DNA of 64,000 nucleotides, from positions 62,001-126,000 of the forward strand of contig CAJGZL010000001.1 of NCBI GenBank assembly GCA_904846145.1, written 5' to 3'. The position numbers and the translations under genes were made by a program. Below are positions 47,619 through 57,146 of the stretch, piece after piece. Position 1 is the first letter of the stretch. Each line of letters opens with the position of its first letter. The notes beneath the pieces were generated by a model that ran no database searches, was not told the origin of the DNA, and saw only the letters and a list, made by a program, of their open reading frames with translations. The stretch is from Psychrobacter immobilis. GTDB lineage: Bacteria; Pseudomonadota; Gammaproteobacteria; Pseudomonadales; Moraxellaceae.

Positions 47619-48823
47619 TGTTATTGGCTAACAAAACCAAAAAGACGACAAAGCTCTCAAAGCCAACATCATCACTAGCACCAACGCCATCACCGATAAC
47701 GTTCTGGGCGAGCTTTTTGCAGACTTTTAAAGACATTTTCACCGATAGCGGTGTAGTGCTCATGCTGCTTATCGCGCCTGTCATTTATGGTTTTTTTTAT
47801 CCTTGGCCCTATTCAAATGAGGCGGTTAATCATGTGCCAGTCGGTATCATCGACAATGATAATAGCCCTCTATCTCGTACTATCGTCCGTTATGCGAGTG
47901 CCAGCCCCCAGCTAGATACTCAACGTTTTGTCAATGAGCAAGCCGCCAAACAAGCGATATGGACTGATGACATCGCCGGCTATATGATTATCCCAAGCGG
48001 TCTTGAGCAGCAAGTGCTATCAGGTAAAGCCGCTAGCGTCAGCGTTTTAGGTAATGGCGGTTATTTTATTCTCAATAAAAACGTGCAATTAGGATTTTTG
48101 CAGGCAGTAAGCACGGTATCGGCTGGTATCGAGGTCAAAAAGAATGTAGCACAAGGCGCTTATCTAGGCACAGCTGCGAGTAATACCCAAGCTGTGCCCC
48201 TACAGATCATTCCTTTATATAATCAGACTGAGGGCTATGGTGCTTATGTGGTGCCAGCAGTAGCCATTTTGATTATGCAGCAGACTTTGTTAATGGCGGC
48301 AGCGATGCTAATTGGCACGTGGTATGAGCAGCGGCGTCACGCGACTAGTATACGAGGCTGGCTTGGACGTATCATGGCGCTAAGCGCTTTGAGCTTCATT
48401 GTTGGCTGTTTTTATTATGGCTGGGCCTTTGAGCTGCATCATTACCCGCGCGGTGAGAATATGCTTGGCAGTTTATTATTTTTGGCGCTGTTCTGTCCGA
48501 CGGTGGCGACGCTCGGCTGCCTGCTTGGTTTATGGTTTCGTCAGCGTGAGCGTAGTTTACAGATTTTGATCTTCAGCTCACTGCCTTTATTTTTTATCAG
48601 CGGCTATCCATGGCCTGCCAATCAGTTGCCCGAAGCACTGCAAGTGATACGTTGGCTAGTACCAACGACGCCTGGGTTAAATATGTCAGTACAGATGAAT
48701 CAAATGGGCGCAAGCGTTGCCCAAGTGGCTACTGGCTTTTATGCACTAGTGGGATTGTGGGCATTGTATTTTATTCTGTTATTGGCTTTTCGCTGGCATG
48801 ATAACAAAAATATTTATCAGTGA
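47618..48823 (+). CDS. ABC-2 type permease (second of pair)
   Basis: The product is a 401-residue homologue of the preceding permease: a single segment (GVVLMLLIAPVIYGFFYPWPY), the periplasmic phrase VPVGIIDNDNSPLSRTIVRYASASPQ, and C-terminal membrane segments ending in GFYALVGLWALYFILLLAF. Start ATG 47618 overlaps the previous stop by one base (TGATG) and has GGGGAG eight bases upstream; a longer TTG start at 47603 would lie inside that site. With HlyD and TolC-like proteins it completes a tripartite exporter, except that no ATPase gene is adjacent. A bidirectional terminator follows. Confidence 0.9.
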   Translation: MLLANKTKKTTKLSKPTSSLAPTPSPITFWASFLQTFKDIFTDSGVVLMLLIAPVIYGFFYPWPYSNEAVNHVPVGIIDNDNSPLSRTIVRYASASPQLDTQRFVNEQAAKQAIWTDDIAGYMIIPSGLEQQVLSGKAASVSVLGNGGYFILNKNVQLGFLQAVSTVSAGIEVKKNVAQGAYLGTAASNTQAVPLQIIPLYNQTEGYGAYVVPAVAILIMQQTLLMAAAMLIGTWYEQRRHATSIRGWLGRIMALSALSFIVGCFYYGWAFELHHYPRGENMLGSLLFLALFCPTVATLGCLLGLWFRQRERSLQILIFSSLPLFFISGYPWPANQLPEALQVIRWLVPTTPGLNMSVQMNQMGASVAQVATGFYALVGLWALYFILLLAFRWHDNKNIYQ

Positions 48824-48843
48824 TATCTATATTTAAAAAATCA

Positions 48844-48878
48844 AAAAAAGCGCCTGTAGTTCATACAGACGCTTTTTT
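48844..48878. terminator. Bidirectional terminator between permease and sthA
   Basis: AAAAAAGCG-C-CTGTA pairs with TACAG-A-CGCTTTTTT around GTTCA, with one mismatch. It serves the convergent exporter operon and sthA. Confidence 0.9.
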
Positions 48879-48905
48879 ATTATTATCAAGTTAGCTTTTT
48901 CAAAT

Positions 48906-50555
48906 TTAAAACACCCGATTAAGACCGTTAAGTGCTGCTACCCGATAAGCTTCTGCCATCGTCGGATAGTTAAAGGTCGTATTGACGAAGTATTCAAGTG
49001 TTGCACCACACTTCATGACCGCCTGTCCGATATGGATAATCTCTGAGGCATGGTTACCATAGCAGTGAACGCCTAATAACTGTAGCGTCTCACGATGGAA
49101 TAATATCTTGAGGACACCTGTGCGTTCGCCAATGATTTGCGCGCGCGCCAAGTCTTTAAAGAACGCCTGCCCGACTTCATAAGGAATCTGCTCATCTGTG
49201 AGCTCTTGCTCGGTTTTACCAATACTTGAGATCTCAGGAATAGTGTAAATACCCGTCGGCACACTAGAGACAGGCTCAGCGTCACTATCACCGACCATAA
49301 AGGCGGCAGCACAGCGCCCTTGGTCATAAGCGGCTGAGGCAAGCGACGGCCAGCCAATCACATCTCCTGCCGCGTAGATATTATCCACCTCAGTACGGTA
49401 GGTATCATCGACTTTGAGCTGTCCGCGGCTATTAGGTGTTAGACCCAAGGCTTCTACATTTAATCCTTCCGTATTACCCGAGCGTCCATTAGACCACAAA
49501 ATAGCATCGGCCTTTATCTTCTTACCGCTCTTTAAATGCAAAACAACATAATCATCATGGGTTTCTAAATGATCAATTTCTTCATTATTGCGAATAACCA
49601 CACCAAATTGTCTAAAATCATGGGCAAGAGCGTCGCTAATCTCACTATCTAAATAATTTAATAATCGGGTTTGATTATTAATTAAATCTACTTTGCAGCC
49701 CAGACCCGTAAAGATTGAGGCATACTCAGAGCCGATCACGCCTGCACCATAGATAATAATCTTACGAATAACATAATCCATTTGCAGTATTTTATCTGAA
49801 TCAAATACGCGTGGATGATCGAAGTCTAGTAGATCAGGGCGATAAGGGCGGCTACCGACCGTAATGATAGCTTTGTTAAAGGTAACCGTCTCAAAGACGT
49901 TTTCTTCGGTTTCAATCTTGACCGTATGCGCATCAACGAAGCTTGCCCAGCCGTGAATCACATCGACTTGATTACGCTCATAAAACCGCGTATGCGTAGT
50001 AACCTGACGGCGAATAACTTGACGAGCATTAGCCAGTACCCTATTTAGCGGTACTCTGTGGTAATCCAAGGTTTTGGTAAACATCGGATCACGACGGAAA
50101 TTAATCAAGTTAAATACCGATTGACGCAAGGATTTACTGGGTATGGTACCGACATGAGTACAGTTACCACCGACTTGATCGCGTGGGTCAATGACCGCAA
50201 CCTTTTTGCCTGATTTAGTCAGCTTCATAGCTGCCGCTTCACCAGCAGGTCCTGCCCCTAATATTACTGCATCGTAAGTGTAATCATGATCGTCTTTTTT
50301 TAAGCGCTCAGCATCTTTACCATACCCTGATTTGACGTAGACGCGCTTGTCATCTAGTGGACTGACTAAATCAGGATGGTGCATGATATCGTCAGTAACT
50401 TGCTCATGTGTTTGCTCAATTTTTTCTTCTTTACTCATAGCTTGAGTTTGCTCAGGCGCAGTTGTTGGTGCGCTGCCACTGTCTTTATTTGAGACTTCGG
50501 TTTGCGACTCTTTGCCAGTATCATTAGTGGCATCATCTTTACGTTTGCTTCCCAT
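48906..50555 (-). CDS. sthA: Soluble NAD(P)+ transhydrogenase
   Basis: SthA moves hydride between NADPH and NAD+ in the cytoplasm. The FAD motif GAGPAGEAA begins near residue 100. The redox segment [16 protein letters not shown] keeps only one of the two cysteines of dihydrolipoamide dehydrogenases, the hallmark of SthA. The NAD motif [13 protein letters not shown] and the [19 protein letters not shown] segment follow. The first ~95 residues are a charged, low-complexity extension not found in E. coli SthA. I chose ATG 50555 (AGAGG six bases upstream) over ATG 50588. The next gene upstream on the same strand is ppsR. Confidence 0.92.
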   Translation of the reverse strand: MGSKRKDDATNDTGKESQTEVSNKDSGSAPTTAPEQTQAMSKEEKIEQTHEQVTDDIMHHPDLVSPLDDKRVYVKSGYGKDAERLKKDDHDYTYDAVILGAGPAGEAAAMKLTKSGKKVAVIDPRDQVGGNCTHVGTIPSKSLRQSVFNLINFRRDPMFTKTLDYHRVPLNRVLANARQVIRRQVTTHTRFYERNQVDVIHGWASFVDAHTVKIETEENVFETVTFNKAIITVGSRPYRPDLLDFDHPRVFDSDKILQMDYVIRKIIIYGAGVIGSEYASIFTGLGCKVDLINNQTRLLNYLDSEISDALAHDFRQFGVVIRNNEEIDHLETHDDYVVLHLKSGKKIKADAILWSNGRSGNTEGLNVEALGLTPNSRGQLKVDDTYRTEVDNIYAAGDVIGWPSLASAAYDQGRCAAAFMVGDSDAEPVSSVPTGIYTIPEISSIGKTEQELTDEQIPYEVGQAFFKDLARAQIIGERTGVLKILFHRETLQLLGVHCYGNHASEIIHIGQAVMKCGATLEYFVNTTFNYPTMAEAYRVAALNGLNRVF

Positions 50556-50643
50556 AGTATCCTCTTTGTTCTTCCGTTTATTTAGCATTTAGCTCTTAGG
50601 ATTCTTTTAATAGTGAATAAGACAATAACAAATAAAAATCAGT

Positions 50644-51540
50644 TTAACCAATGCGGCGCTTTAGACCTGTCATTTGTAATATACGTGTGGCAATCTCTTC
50701 AACGGACATCTCTGAGACATCAAGGCTTGGAATACCTTGTGAGATATAGATACCTTGTATAGCACGCTGCTCTTGCTGCACTTGTTGATAGCTCGAATAG
50801 CGACTACCCGCACGACGCTCTTGACGTATCTTAACCAACCGATCCGTGTTAATCACTAAACCGAACAGCTTGTCTTTATGCTCACGCAACGCTTTTGGCA
50901 GCTGATTATCATACAAGTCATCTTCGGTCAGCGGATAGTTTGCCGCACGAATACCGAATTGCAGCGCTAAATAAAGTGAAGTTGGCGTCTTGCCCGAACG
51001 CGATACACCAATCAAGATTATGTCAGCCATACTATAATGACGGGTACGCGCGCCATCATCGTTGTCTAGGGCAAAATGCACTGCATCGATACGCTCTTTG
51101 TAGTTCTCAGAGTCGACGTTATCATGAGCGTTACCCGAGTGACCATCAGGCTCGACGGCAATCTCTTCAGCAATACGACCGATCAGACCTTCATACATAT
51201 CTAAGTTGCAGCCGTGAGCTGAATTGACTTTTTCACGAATCTCAGGATTGACAATGGTATCAAACACCAGCGGCAACAGACCGTCACGCTGATAGGCAAT
51301 GTTTATTTGCTCAACCGCATCTTCAGCGCGCTCCAAGCTATCAACATACGGCAGCACTCGCGTCTCAAAAGGCACGGAGGCAAATTGACTCAAAATGGAG
51401 CGCCCAAGAGTCTCAGCGGTAATAGCCGTACCATCCGATATAAAAAACGCACTTCTTATCGTTTGTGAATTGTCTAAGCTTAGCGCATGATGGTTTTGGA
51501 TAGTGGGCTTATCCTGTTCGGATGTCTGATTAGAATACAT
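50644..51540 (-). CDS. ppsR: PEP synthase regulatory kinase/pyrophosphorylase (DUF299)
   Basis: PpsR inactivates PEP synthase by ADP-dependent phosphorylation and reactivates it by Pi-dependent dephosphorylation. The 298-residue protein shows the family features: FFISDGTAITAETLGRSILSQF at the start, a P-loop-like LIGVSRSGKTPTSLYLA near residue 180, and RAANYPLTEDDL. An insert of ~20 acidic residues (VEPDGHSGNAHDNVDSEN) precedes the usual RIDAVHFALDNDDG. It diverges from ppsA, its target, across a 457-base region. Confidence 0.95.
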   Translation of the reverse strand: MYSNQTSEQDKPTIQNHHALSLDNSQTIRSAFFISDGTAITAETLGRSILSQFASVPFETRVLPYVDSLERAEDAVEQINIAYQRDGLLPLVFDTIVNPEIREKVNSAHGCNLDMYEGLIGRIAEEIAVEPDGHSGNAHDNVDSENYKERIDAVHFALDNDDGARTRHYSMADIILIGVSRSGKTPTSLYLALQFGIRAANYPLTEDDLYDNQLPKALREHKDKLFGLVINTDRLVKIRQERRAGSRYSSYQQVQQEQRAIQGIYISQGIPSLDVSEMSVEEIATRILQMTGLKRRIG

Positions 51541-51997
51541 AACTGCAGAACCTCAATGATGGCCTTTGGACAATAACCTTTAGACGACTACGGTGATTGA
51601 GCCGTTTTTTGATACCCCTATCAAAGCAGGCTTAGATACTATTGCTTAGATATTGTTATTGCTTAAATACTATTATTGCTTAGGTACTATAACTTAGATC
51701 TTATAGCCTAAATATTATGGCTTACATTATACTCATAATAGCAAACCAATAGAAATCAATGTTACTAAATCTGCTAAAACATGAAAGTCTATTGTAGACA
51801 ATCGTCATTGATTATTACTCATTGAAACCAGTATTTTTGACAAAAAAACATATCGTAAAATGATAAGCCATCAAAAAAAGCAGATAATTTTTGTCAGTTT
51901 AGTCATTTTTTCACTTTATCACTCGAAATCTGACCAATATAGGGGTATAATTCCGCGTTATAATCCTTACTAAATAACCTTATTTCTTGGAGTTATC
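51541..51997. repeat. ppsR-ppsA divergent region with degenerate 13-18-bp repeats
   Basis: This 457-base spacer has no ORF. Between about 51630 and 51735 a motif near GCTTAGATACTATT recurs about seven times with units of varied length (GCTTAGATATTGTTATT, GCTTAAATACTATTATT, GCTTAGGTACTATAA, CTTAGATCTTATAG and so on). The right part holds the ppsA promoter. A further TTGACA at 51837-51842 with TGATAA 18 bases on is a second candidate. Confidence 0.6.
51923..51951 (+). promoter_or_regulatory. Probable sigma-70 promoter of ppsA
   Basis: TCGAAA, 17 bases, then a consensus TATAAT. Start would lie near 51958, 40 bases before ATG 51998. Confidence 0.55.
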
Positions 51998-54382
51998 ATG
52001 GCAGAGCAATCTTCAGCACTTGTAATCAACCTTAATAAGCTAGGTAAAAACGATGTTGACACGGTTGGTGGCAAGAATTCATCGCTTGGCGAGATGATCA
52101 GTCACCTATCAGATTTGGGCGTTAGTGTCCCTGGTGGCTTTGCAACGACCGCCGATGCTTTTAATCGTTTTTTAACCGAAACGGGTCTACTTGATAAGAT
52201 TAATGACGAGTTAAAAGCTTTAGATGTTAATGATGTTAATAAGCTAGCAGCGACAGGTAAAAAGATTCGCGGTTGGATTATTGATCAAGACTTGCCGAGT
52301 GATCTTGAGGCGCAAGTACGTCAATCATTCGAAGAGATGAGCAAAGGTGAGGATATTTCGGTTGCGGTACGCTCTTCTGCTACTGCTGAAGATCTGCCAG
52401 ATGCCTCATTTGCCGGTCAACAAGAGACTTATCTAAATATTCGCGGTATTGATAACGTACTGATTGCTATAAAAGAAGTATTTTCATCGCTATATAATGA
52501 CCGCGCGATCTCTTATCGCGTCCATAAAGGCTTTGAGCATCAAGGCGTTGCGTTGTCTGCTGGTATTCAGCGTATGGTACGCTCAGAGACGGGCGCAGCT
52601 GGCGTTATGTTCACCCTAGATACCGAAAGCGGCTTTGATCAAGTGGTATTCATTACTTCAAGCTATGGTCTAGGTGAGATGGTCGTACAAGGTGCGGTCA
52701 ATCCTGATGAGTTTTATTTATCTAAAAGATTACTAGAAAATGGCAAGCCTGCGGTTATTCGTCGTAACATCGGTAGCAAGCATAAAAAGATGATCTATGG
52801 CGATGAAGGCAGCACTGCCAAATCAGTCAAAATTGTCGATGTTGAAAAGCAAGAGCGTATGCAGTTCTCACTATCGACCGAAGAGCTAAACTCACTAGCC
52901 AAGCAAGCCATGACCATCGAAAAACATTATGGTCAAGCGATGGATATTGAGTGGGCAAAAGACGGCGACACGGGTGAAATCTTTATCGTTCAAGCGCGTC
53001 CTGAAACGGTTAAGAGTCGTCAGGACAGCAACGTCATGGAGCGTTATATCATCGACACTAAAGGTGCTAAAGTGCTATGCGAGGGTCGCTCAATCGGTCA
53101 ACGTATCGGTGCTGGTAAAGTGCGTATCGTCAATGATATTAGCGAGATGGACAAAGTAGAAGATGGCGACGTACTAGTTTCAGACATGACGGATCCAGAT
53201 TGGGAGCCAGTCATGAAGCGTGCCTCAGCTATCATCACTAACCGTGGTGGTCGTACCTGTCATGCCGCTATTATCGCCCGTGAGCTCGGTGTGCCTGCTA
53301 TCGTCGGTTGTGGTAATGCCACAGAATTGCTCGTCGATGGTCAAGATGTAACCGTCTCTTGTGCTGAGGGTGATACTGGCTTTATCTATGAGAGCCAAAT
53401 TGATTTTGATATTCAGACCAACTCTATCGAGTCTATGCCTGAGCTTGCATTCAAAGTGATGATGAACGTCGGTAACCCTGATCGTGCTTTCTCCTTTACC
53501 CAAATGCCAAACGAAGGTATCGGCCTTGCCCGTTTAGAGTTTATCATCAACCGTATGATTGGCGTGCATCCAAAAGCACTGCTCAATATGAACAGCTTAC
53601 CGCGTGAAGTGGCACAAGCTATTAATGAGCGTATTGCAGGCTATGCTTCACCTGTTGACTTCTACGTTGATAAATTGGTTGAAGGTATCTCAACACTAGC
53701 GGTTGCCTTTATGGATCAACCGGTCATCGTACGTATGTCTGATTTTAAATCGAACGAATATGCCAACCTTTTGGGTGGTAAATTATACGAGCCATCAGAA
53801 GAAAACCCAATGCTGGGCTTCCGTGGTGCGAGCCGTTATGTCTCTGACAATTTCCGTGACTGCTTTGAGCTTGAGTGTAAAGCCCTCAAACGCGTCCGTG
53901 ATGAGATGGGTCTAACTAACGTTGAGATTATGATTCCGTTTGTGCGTACTGTCGGTGAAGCGGCGCAAGTTATCGAGTTGCTTGAGAAAAACGGTCTCAA
54001 ACGTGGCGAAAACGGTCTACGCGTCATTATGATGTGTGAGCTGCCAACCAACTGCCTACTAGCAGAAGAGTTCTTAGAATACTTTGATGGCTTCTCTATC
54101 GGCTCTAATGATTTGACTCAGCTGACGCTTGGGTTAGATCGTGATTCAGGTATTATCTCGCATCTATTTGATGAGCGTGATCCTGCAGTCAAAAAGCTAC
54201 TTACTATGGCGATTGAAGCTTGCCGTAAACAAAACAAGTATGTCGGTATCTGTGGTCAAGGCCCATCAGATCATCCTGATCTTGCCTATTGGCTGATGGA
54301 GCAAGGTATCAGCTCAGTATCACTGAACCCTGATTCAGTACTCGATACTTGGTTCTTCTTAGCGGATGAAGAAGTCAAATAA
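51998..54382 (+). CDS. ppsA: Phosphoenolpyruvate synthase
   Basis: PpsA turns pyruvate and ATP into PEP, AMP and phosphate, the entry to gluconeogenesis. At 794 residues it has full length: the ATP-grasp domain ([37 protein letters not shown]), the swivelling phosphohistidine domain with catalytic H422 in GGRTCHAAI, and the C-terminal TIM barrel with [28 protein letters not shown] and [16 protein letters not shown] lies before the start. Control by PpsR is expected from the divergent neighbour. A large hairpin follows the stop. Confidence 0.97.
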   Translation: MAEQSSALVINLNKLGKNDVDTVGGKNSSLGEMISHLSDLGVSVPGGFATTADAFNRFLTETGLLDKINDELKALDVNDVNKLAATGKKIRGWIIDQDLPSDLEAQVRQSFEEMSKGEDISVAVRSSATAEDLPDASFAGQQETYLNIRGIDNVLIAIKEVFSSLYNDRAISYRVHKGFEHQGVALSAGIQRMVRSETGAAGVMFTLDTESGFDQVVFITSSYGLGEMVVQGAVNPDEFYLSKRLLENGKPAVIRRNIGSKHKKMIYGDEGSTAKSVKIVDVEKQERMQFSLSTEELNSLAKQAMTIEKHYGQAMDIEWAKDGDTGEIFIVQARPETVKSRQDSNVMERYIIDTKGAKVLCEGRSIGQRIGAGKVRIVNDISEMDKVEDGDVLVSDMTDPDWEPVMKRASAIITNRGGRTCHAAIIARELGVPAIVGCGNATELLVDGQDVTVSCAEGDTGFIYESQIDFDIQTNSIESMPELAFKVMMNVGNPDRAFSFTQMPNEGIGLARLEFIINRMIGVHPKALLNMNSLPREVAQAINERIAGYASPVDFYVDKLVEGISTLAVAFMDQPVIVRMSDFKSNEYANLLGGKLYEPSEENPMLGFRGASRYVSDNFRDCFELECKALKRVRDEMGLTNVEIMIPFVRTVGEAAQVIELLEKNGLKRGENGLRVIMMCELPTNCLLAEEFLEYFDGFSIGSNDLTQLTLGLDRDSGIISHLFDERDPAVKKLLTMAIEACRKQNKYVGICGQGPSDHPDLAYWLMEQGISSVSLNPDSVLDTWFFLADEEVK

Positions 54383-54408
54383 ACGCTCCATAAGTTACAT
54401 GCTTTATA

Positions 54409-54466
54409 TTTAGGGTTTGTTTGCCACTCATCTTGCACTTTGATGAATCGGCAAGCAAACCCTAAA
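54409..54466. terminator. Large 17-bp hairpin after ppsA, no T tract
   Basis: TTTAGGGTTTGTTTGCC (54409-54425) pairs with GGCAAGCAAACCCTAAA (54450-54466) with one G-T pair. The 24-base loop has its own small stem (TCATC/GATGA). The absence of a T tract makes it an atypical terminator; it could instead protect the 3' end or bind a protein. Confidence 0.7.
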
Positions 54467-54526
54467 CTGTATTAAGTAGGCGCTGATAGCGGTTAATCAG
54501 TTTACTTATGAAATCAGTTTACTTGT

Positions 54527-54547
54527 GAATAGTAAATACGCCCTAAT
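54527..54547. repeat. Single decayed end of the MITE seen at 61289-61572
   Basis: GAATAGTAAATACGCCCTAA and the next base match 17 of 21 positions of the right end of the element at 61553-61573, including 13 in a row (AATACGCCCTAAT). No partner end was found nearby. Confidence 0.45.
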
Positions 54548-54584
54548 ATAACAAAGTAAGCTACCACTAAAGATATAGGCTATT

Positions 54585-55571
54585 ATGCAGATTTTTCTTG
54601 CTCGAAATAATGTACAAGCGGGTCCTTATACCTTAGATCAGCTCAATATCATGTTGACCTCAGGTGAGGTGATGCTTGATGATTTGGTATGGCATGAGGG
54701 TTTAGATAAATGGCAACGTATCGGCGATTTGACCGCCAATCAATACGCTTATCGCCCTGCTAATACAGGATCTAACTCAACAGTTACCAATGATTCTATT
54801 ATTAACAATGTTACGGTGTTCCCTGAAGATAATAATCCTCAAGGCTCAAAGACTAATGATGGCAAAAAGATGTCTATCGATAGACTCTATGGCAAGCCTG
54901 AATCGAAATCTACTGCCAAGAGCAGCAAAGCTGATATGACGACCAATCGTCAATATTCACCTAATAACGTGTCATTGAACAAAACCAATAAAGCAGCTTC
55001 GGCAAAAGATGTCGTCATTGGTGATGTGATCCTGGCGCCTGTTATGTCGCGAATATTAGCGACAGCGATTAATGCGCTGATGTATCTATTAGCCATCTTT
55101 CCCTTGGTGTTGGCTTTGGCCAAGATGGATATCGACTACACTAAGTTTCAAGATATCCAAAATATGGATGCCGCTTACCAGTACTCTTTGACCTTGATGG
55201 AGAGTATGCCTAGTGGCACTCTGATGATGTCACAGGTACTCGTATTTGGACTATTTGCGCTGCAACTGGTATTTATTACCCTGCGTGGGCAGTCCCTTGG
55301 TAAGCTGATTACAGGTATTAGAGTTGTTGATCAAAGCACTCATCGTCTGCCGTCATTCATCAAGCTGATCGGTACTCGTACGCTATTATTATTTATTATT
55401 TACAACTTATTGTTTTCTTTTACTAGTTTTATGGGCTTTTTAATTATTGCGATTAACTATTACATGGCCGCAAAGAGCCCTGAAAATATTGGCTGGCATG
55501 ATAAACTGGCTAAGACTTTAGTCGTCAAAGCCGATAGTAACCAATTGGTCAAACAACCTAAAATTAAATAG
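54585..55571 (+). CDS. GYF_2 and RDD domain membrane protein
   Basis: The 328-residue protein begins with a GYF_2 domain (~1-55: QAGPYTLDQLNIMLTSGEV, DLVWHEGLDKWQRIGDL). A polar linker of about 90 residues follows, then an RDD domain with three membrane segments (~155-305): MSRILATAINALMYLLAI, MMSQVLVFGLFALQLVFI, GQSLGKLITGIRVVD and ILLF-type segments before HDKLAKTLVVK. RDD proteins have been linked to ion transport or osmotic tolerance; GYF_2 probably binds proline-rich partners. Function here is unknown. It is monocistronic with a terminator at 55616. Confidence 0.87.
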   Translation: MQIFLARNNVQAGPYTLDQLNIMLTSGEVMLDDLVWHEGLDKWQRIGDLTANQYAYRPANTGSNSTVTNDSIINNVTVFPEDNNPQGSKTNDGKKMSIDRLYGKPESKSTAKSSKADMTTNRQYSPNNVSLNKTNKAASAKDVVIGDVILAPVMSRILATAINALMYLLAIFPLVLALAKMDIDYTKFQDIQNMDAAYQYSLTLMESMPSGTLMMSQVLVFGLFALQLVFITLRGQSLGKLITGIRVVDQSTHRLPSFIKLIGTRTLLLFIIYNLLFSFTSFMGFLIIAINYYMAAKSPENIGWHDKLAKTLVVKADSNQLVKQPKIK

Positions 55572-55615
55572 CTTTAAGCTATTCGATAAAAACTAATAGT
55601 TTTAATAAAAATAAC

Positions 55616-55641
55616 AGCAGCGCTTCGGCGTTGCTTTTTTA
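55616..55641 (+). terminator. Terminator after the GYF_2-RDD gene
   Basis: AGCAGCGC-TTCG-GCGTTGCT (one G-T pair) with a UUCG tetraloop and six T. Confidence 0.85.
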
Positions 55642-55703
55642 TGAACTCCCTTTTGTAGATAAAATCTTTATTTGCCAAAATTCATTACTGTTGTTTTTAA
55701 ACT

Positions 55704-55732
55704 TTGTATTAATCATCTGTTACTGTTATACT
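55704..55732 (+). promoter_or_regulatory. Candidate promoter of the rpsF operon
   Basis: TTGTAT, 17 bases, TATACT. The leader to ATG 55875 would be about 135 bases, long enough for ribosomal-protein feedback, though I could not draw the S6:S18-binding fold. The gap 55572-55874 otherwise holds only a short hydrophobic frame that I reject. Confidence 0.45.
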
Positions 55733-55874
55733 ACGGCGCTTTATAAGCTAAGCTTATTCTTTATTTTAAAGGCTTTTTATTATCAAGACCCTTTATTATT
55801 AAGATTGAGTTTACTCTATAAATCTCCTTGCTATTAACATAGGGTTAATAGCTACTAATCCGTAAGGAGTCCAA

Positions 55875-56273
55875 ATGCGACATTACGAAGTGGTGTTAAT
55901 TGTACACCCAGACCAAAGCGACCAAGTGGTCGGCATGGTTGAACGCTATATCAAGTTGGTTCAAGACAATGGTGGCGCTATCCATCGTTTAGAAGATTGG
56001 GGCCGCCGTCAATTGGCTTATCCAATCAACAAGATCCATAAAGCTCACTATGTTCTTTTCAACATTGAAACTGACGGTGATACTTTAGAAGAGCTTGAAG
56101 AATTGTTCCGTTATAACGATGCCGTTATTCGTAGCCTAGTTATGCGTCGTGACGAAGCTGTCACTGAAGAGTCGATGTTAGCTAAGAATGCCGATGAAAA
56201 ACGCGCACGCAAAGCTACTCCTCGTCGTCCAGATCAAGACAATGACGACAACGACAACAACAGTGATGACTAA
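55875..56273 (+). CDS. rpsF: 30S ribosomal protein S6
   Basis: S6 pairs with S18 on the platform of the small subunit. The 132-residue protein begins [18 protein letters not shown] and has the usual [19 protein letters not shown] and [17 protein letters not shown]. The C-terminal tail is acidic ([11 protein letters not shown]), the site where RimK adds glutamates in E. coli. AAGGAG lies before the start. It is first in rpsF-rpsR-rplI. Confidence 0.97.
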   Translation: MRHYEVVLIVHPDQSDQVVGMVERYIKLVQDNGGAIHRLEDWGRRQLAYPINKIHKAHYVLFNIETDGDTLEELEELFRYNDAVIRSLVMRRDEAVTEESMLAKNADEKRARKATPRRPDQDNDDNDNNSDD

Positions 56274-56289
56274 TTAAAGGAGAATACTC

Positions 56290-56520
56290 ATGGCACGTTT
56301 CTATCGCCGTCGCAAATTCTGCCGTTTCACCGCTGAAGGCATTACTCACATCGATTATAAAGATGTTGAATTGCTAAAACAGTACATCAGTGATAATGGC
56401 AAAATCGTACCAAGTCGTATTACTGGTACTTCTACAAAATATCAGCGTCAACTAGCGACTGCTATCAAGCAAGCTCGTTATCTATCGCTATTACCATACA
56501 CTGATAACCATCAGGGTTAA
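56290..56520 (+). CDS. rpsR: 30S ribosomal protein S18
   Basis: The 76-residue protein has the conserved [13 protein letters not shown] start, [14 protein letters not shown] and the C-terminal [28 protein letters not shown]. It is 16 bases after rpsF with AAAGGAG upstream. Confidence 0.98.
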   Translation: MARFYRRRKFCRFTAEGITHIDYKDVELLKQYISDNGKIVPSRITGTSTKYQRQLATAIKQARYLSLLPYTDNHQG

Positions 56521-56540
56521 CCGTTAACTAGGAATGACTC

Positions 56541-57047
56541 ATGCAAATTATTTTGTTACAGCGTATCGTCAACCTTGGTAAGCTCGGTGAAACTGTCGAT
56601 GTAAAACCAGGTTACGGACGTAACTTTCTTATCCCTCATGGCAAAGCACTTCCTGCTACTAAGCTTAACATCGAAAAGTTCGAAGCACGTCGTGCCGAAC
56701 TTGAAGCTGAAGAAGCTGCTGAGGTCGCAACTGCTCAAACACGTGCTGACGCTTTAACTGACGTTAATGTAATCATGCGTGCAAAATCAGGCGATGAAGG
56801 TAAATTATTCGGTTCTATCGGTACTCGTGATATCGCTGAAGCATTAACCAACTCAGGTCTAGAAGTAGATCGTGCTGAGGTTAAGCTACCAGAAGGTACA
56901 CTACGTCAGATCGGTGAATACAATGTTGATATCCAATTACATCATGATGTAACGGCTACTATCTTGGTCACTATCCTATCAGAAGATGGCGATGATGAAG
57001 ACGAAGATCTAGTAGAAGAAGAACAAGCGGATGATTCTGAAGAGTAA
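56541..57047 (+). CDS. rplI: 50S ribosomal protein L9
   Basis: L9 reaches out from the L1 stalk base. Its N-domain [32 protein letters not shown] lies before the long connecting helix and the C-domain ([25 protein letters not shown]). The 168 residues include a C-terminal acidic tail (~150-168) absent from E. coli L9 (149 residues). It ends the operon, followed by a terminator. Confidence 0.97.
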   Translation: MQIILLQRIVNLGKLGETVDVKPGYGRNFLIPHGKALPATKLNIEKFEARRAELEAEEAAEVATAQTRADALTDVNVIMRAKSGDEGKLFGSIGTRDIAEALTNSGLEVDRAEVKLPEGTLRQIGEYNVDIQLHHDVTATILVTILSEDGDDEDEDLVEEEQADDSEE

Positions 57048-57076
57048 TCTTTAGCTAAGCTTGTTTGGATTAAAAG

Positions 57077-57107
57077 AAGCCAGTAACTTATGTTACTGGC
57101 TTTTTTT
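57077..57107 (+). terminator. Terminator of the rpsF-rpsR-rplI operon
   Basis: AAGCCAGTAAC-TTAT-GTTACTGGCTT with a T tract. Confidence 0.93.
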
Positions 57108-57146
57108 ATGCTATATTTTTAATATTAAATATAGCAGAGCATCATT

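Noticed and set aside
54409..54547. Complete MITE between the ppsA hairpin and the solo element end
   Set aside because: TTTAGGGTTTG at 54409 shares only TTTAGGG with the left end at 61288; the rest differs, so it is not the partner end.
55631..55837. 68-residue hydrophobic frame before rpsF
   Set aside because: It covers the terminator and the probable rpsF promoter, is Leu/Tyr/Phe rich as A+T-rich spacers are, and has no ribosome binding site or recognisable domain.
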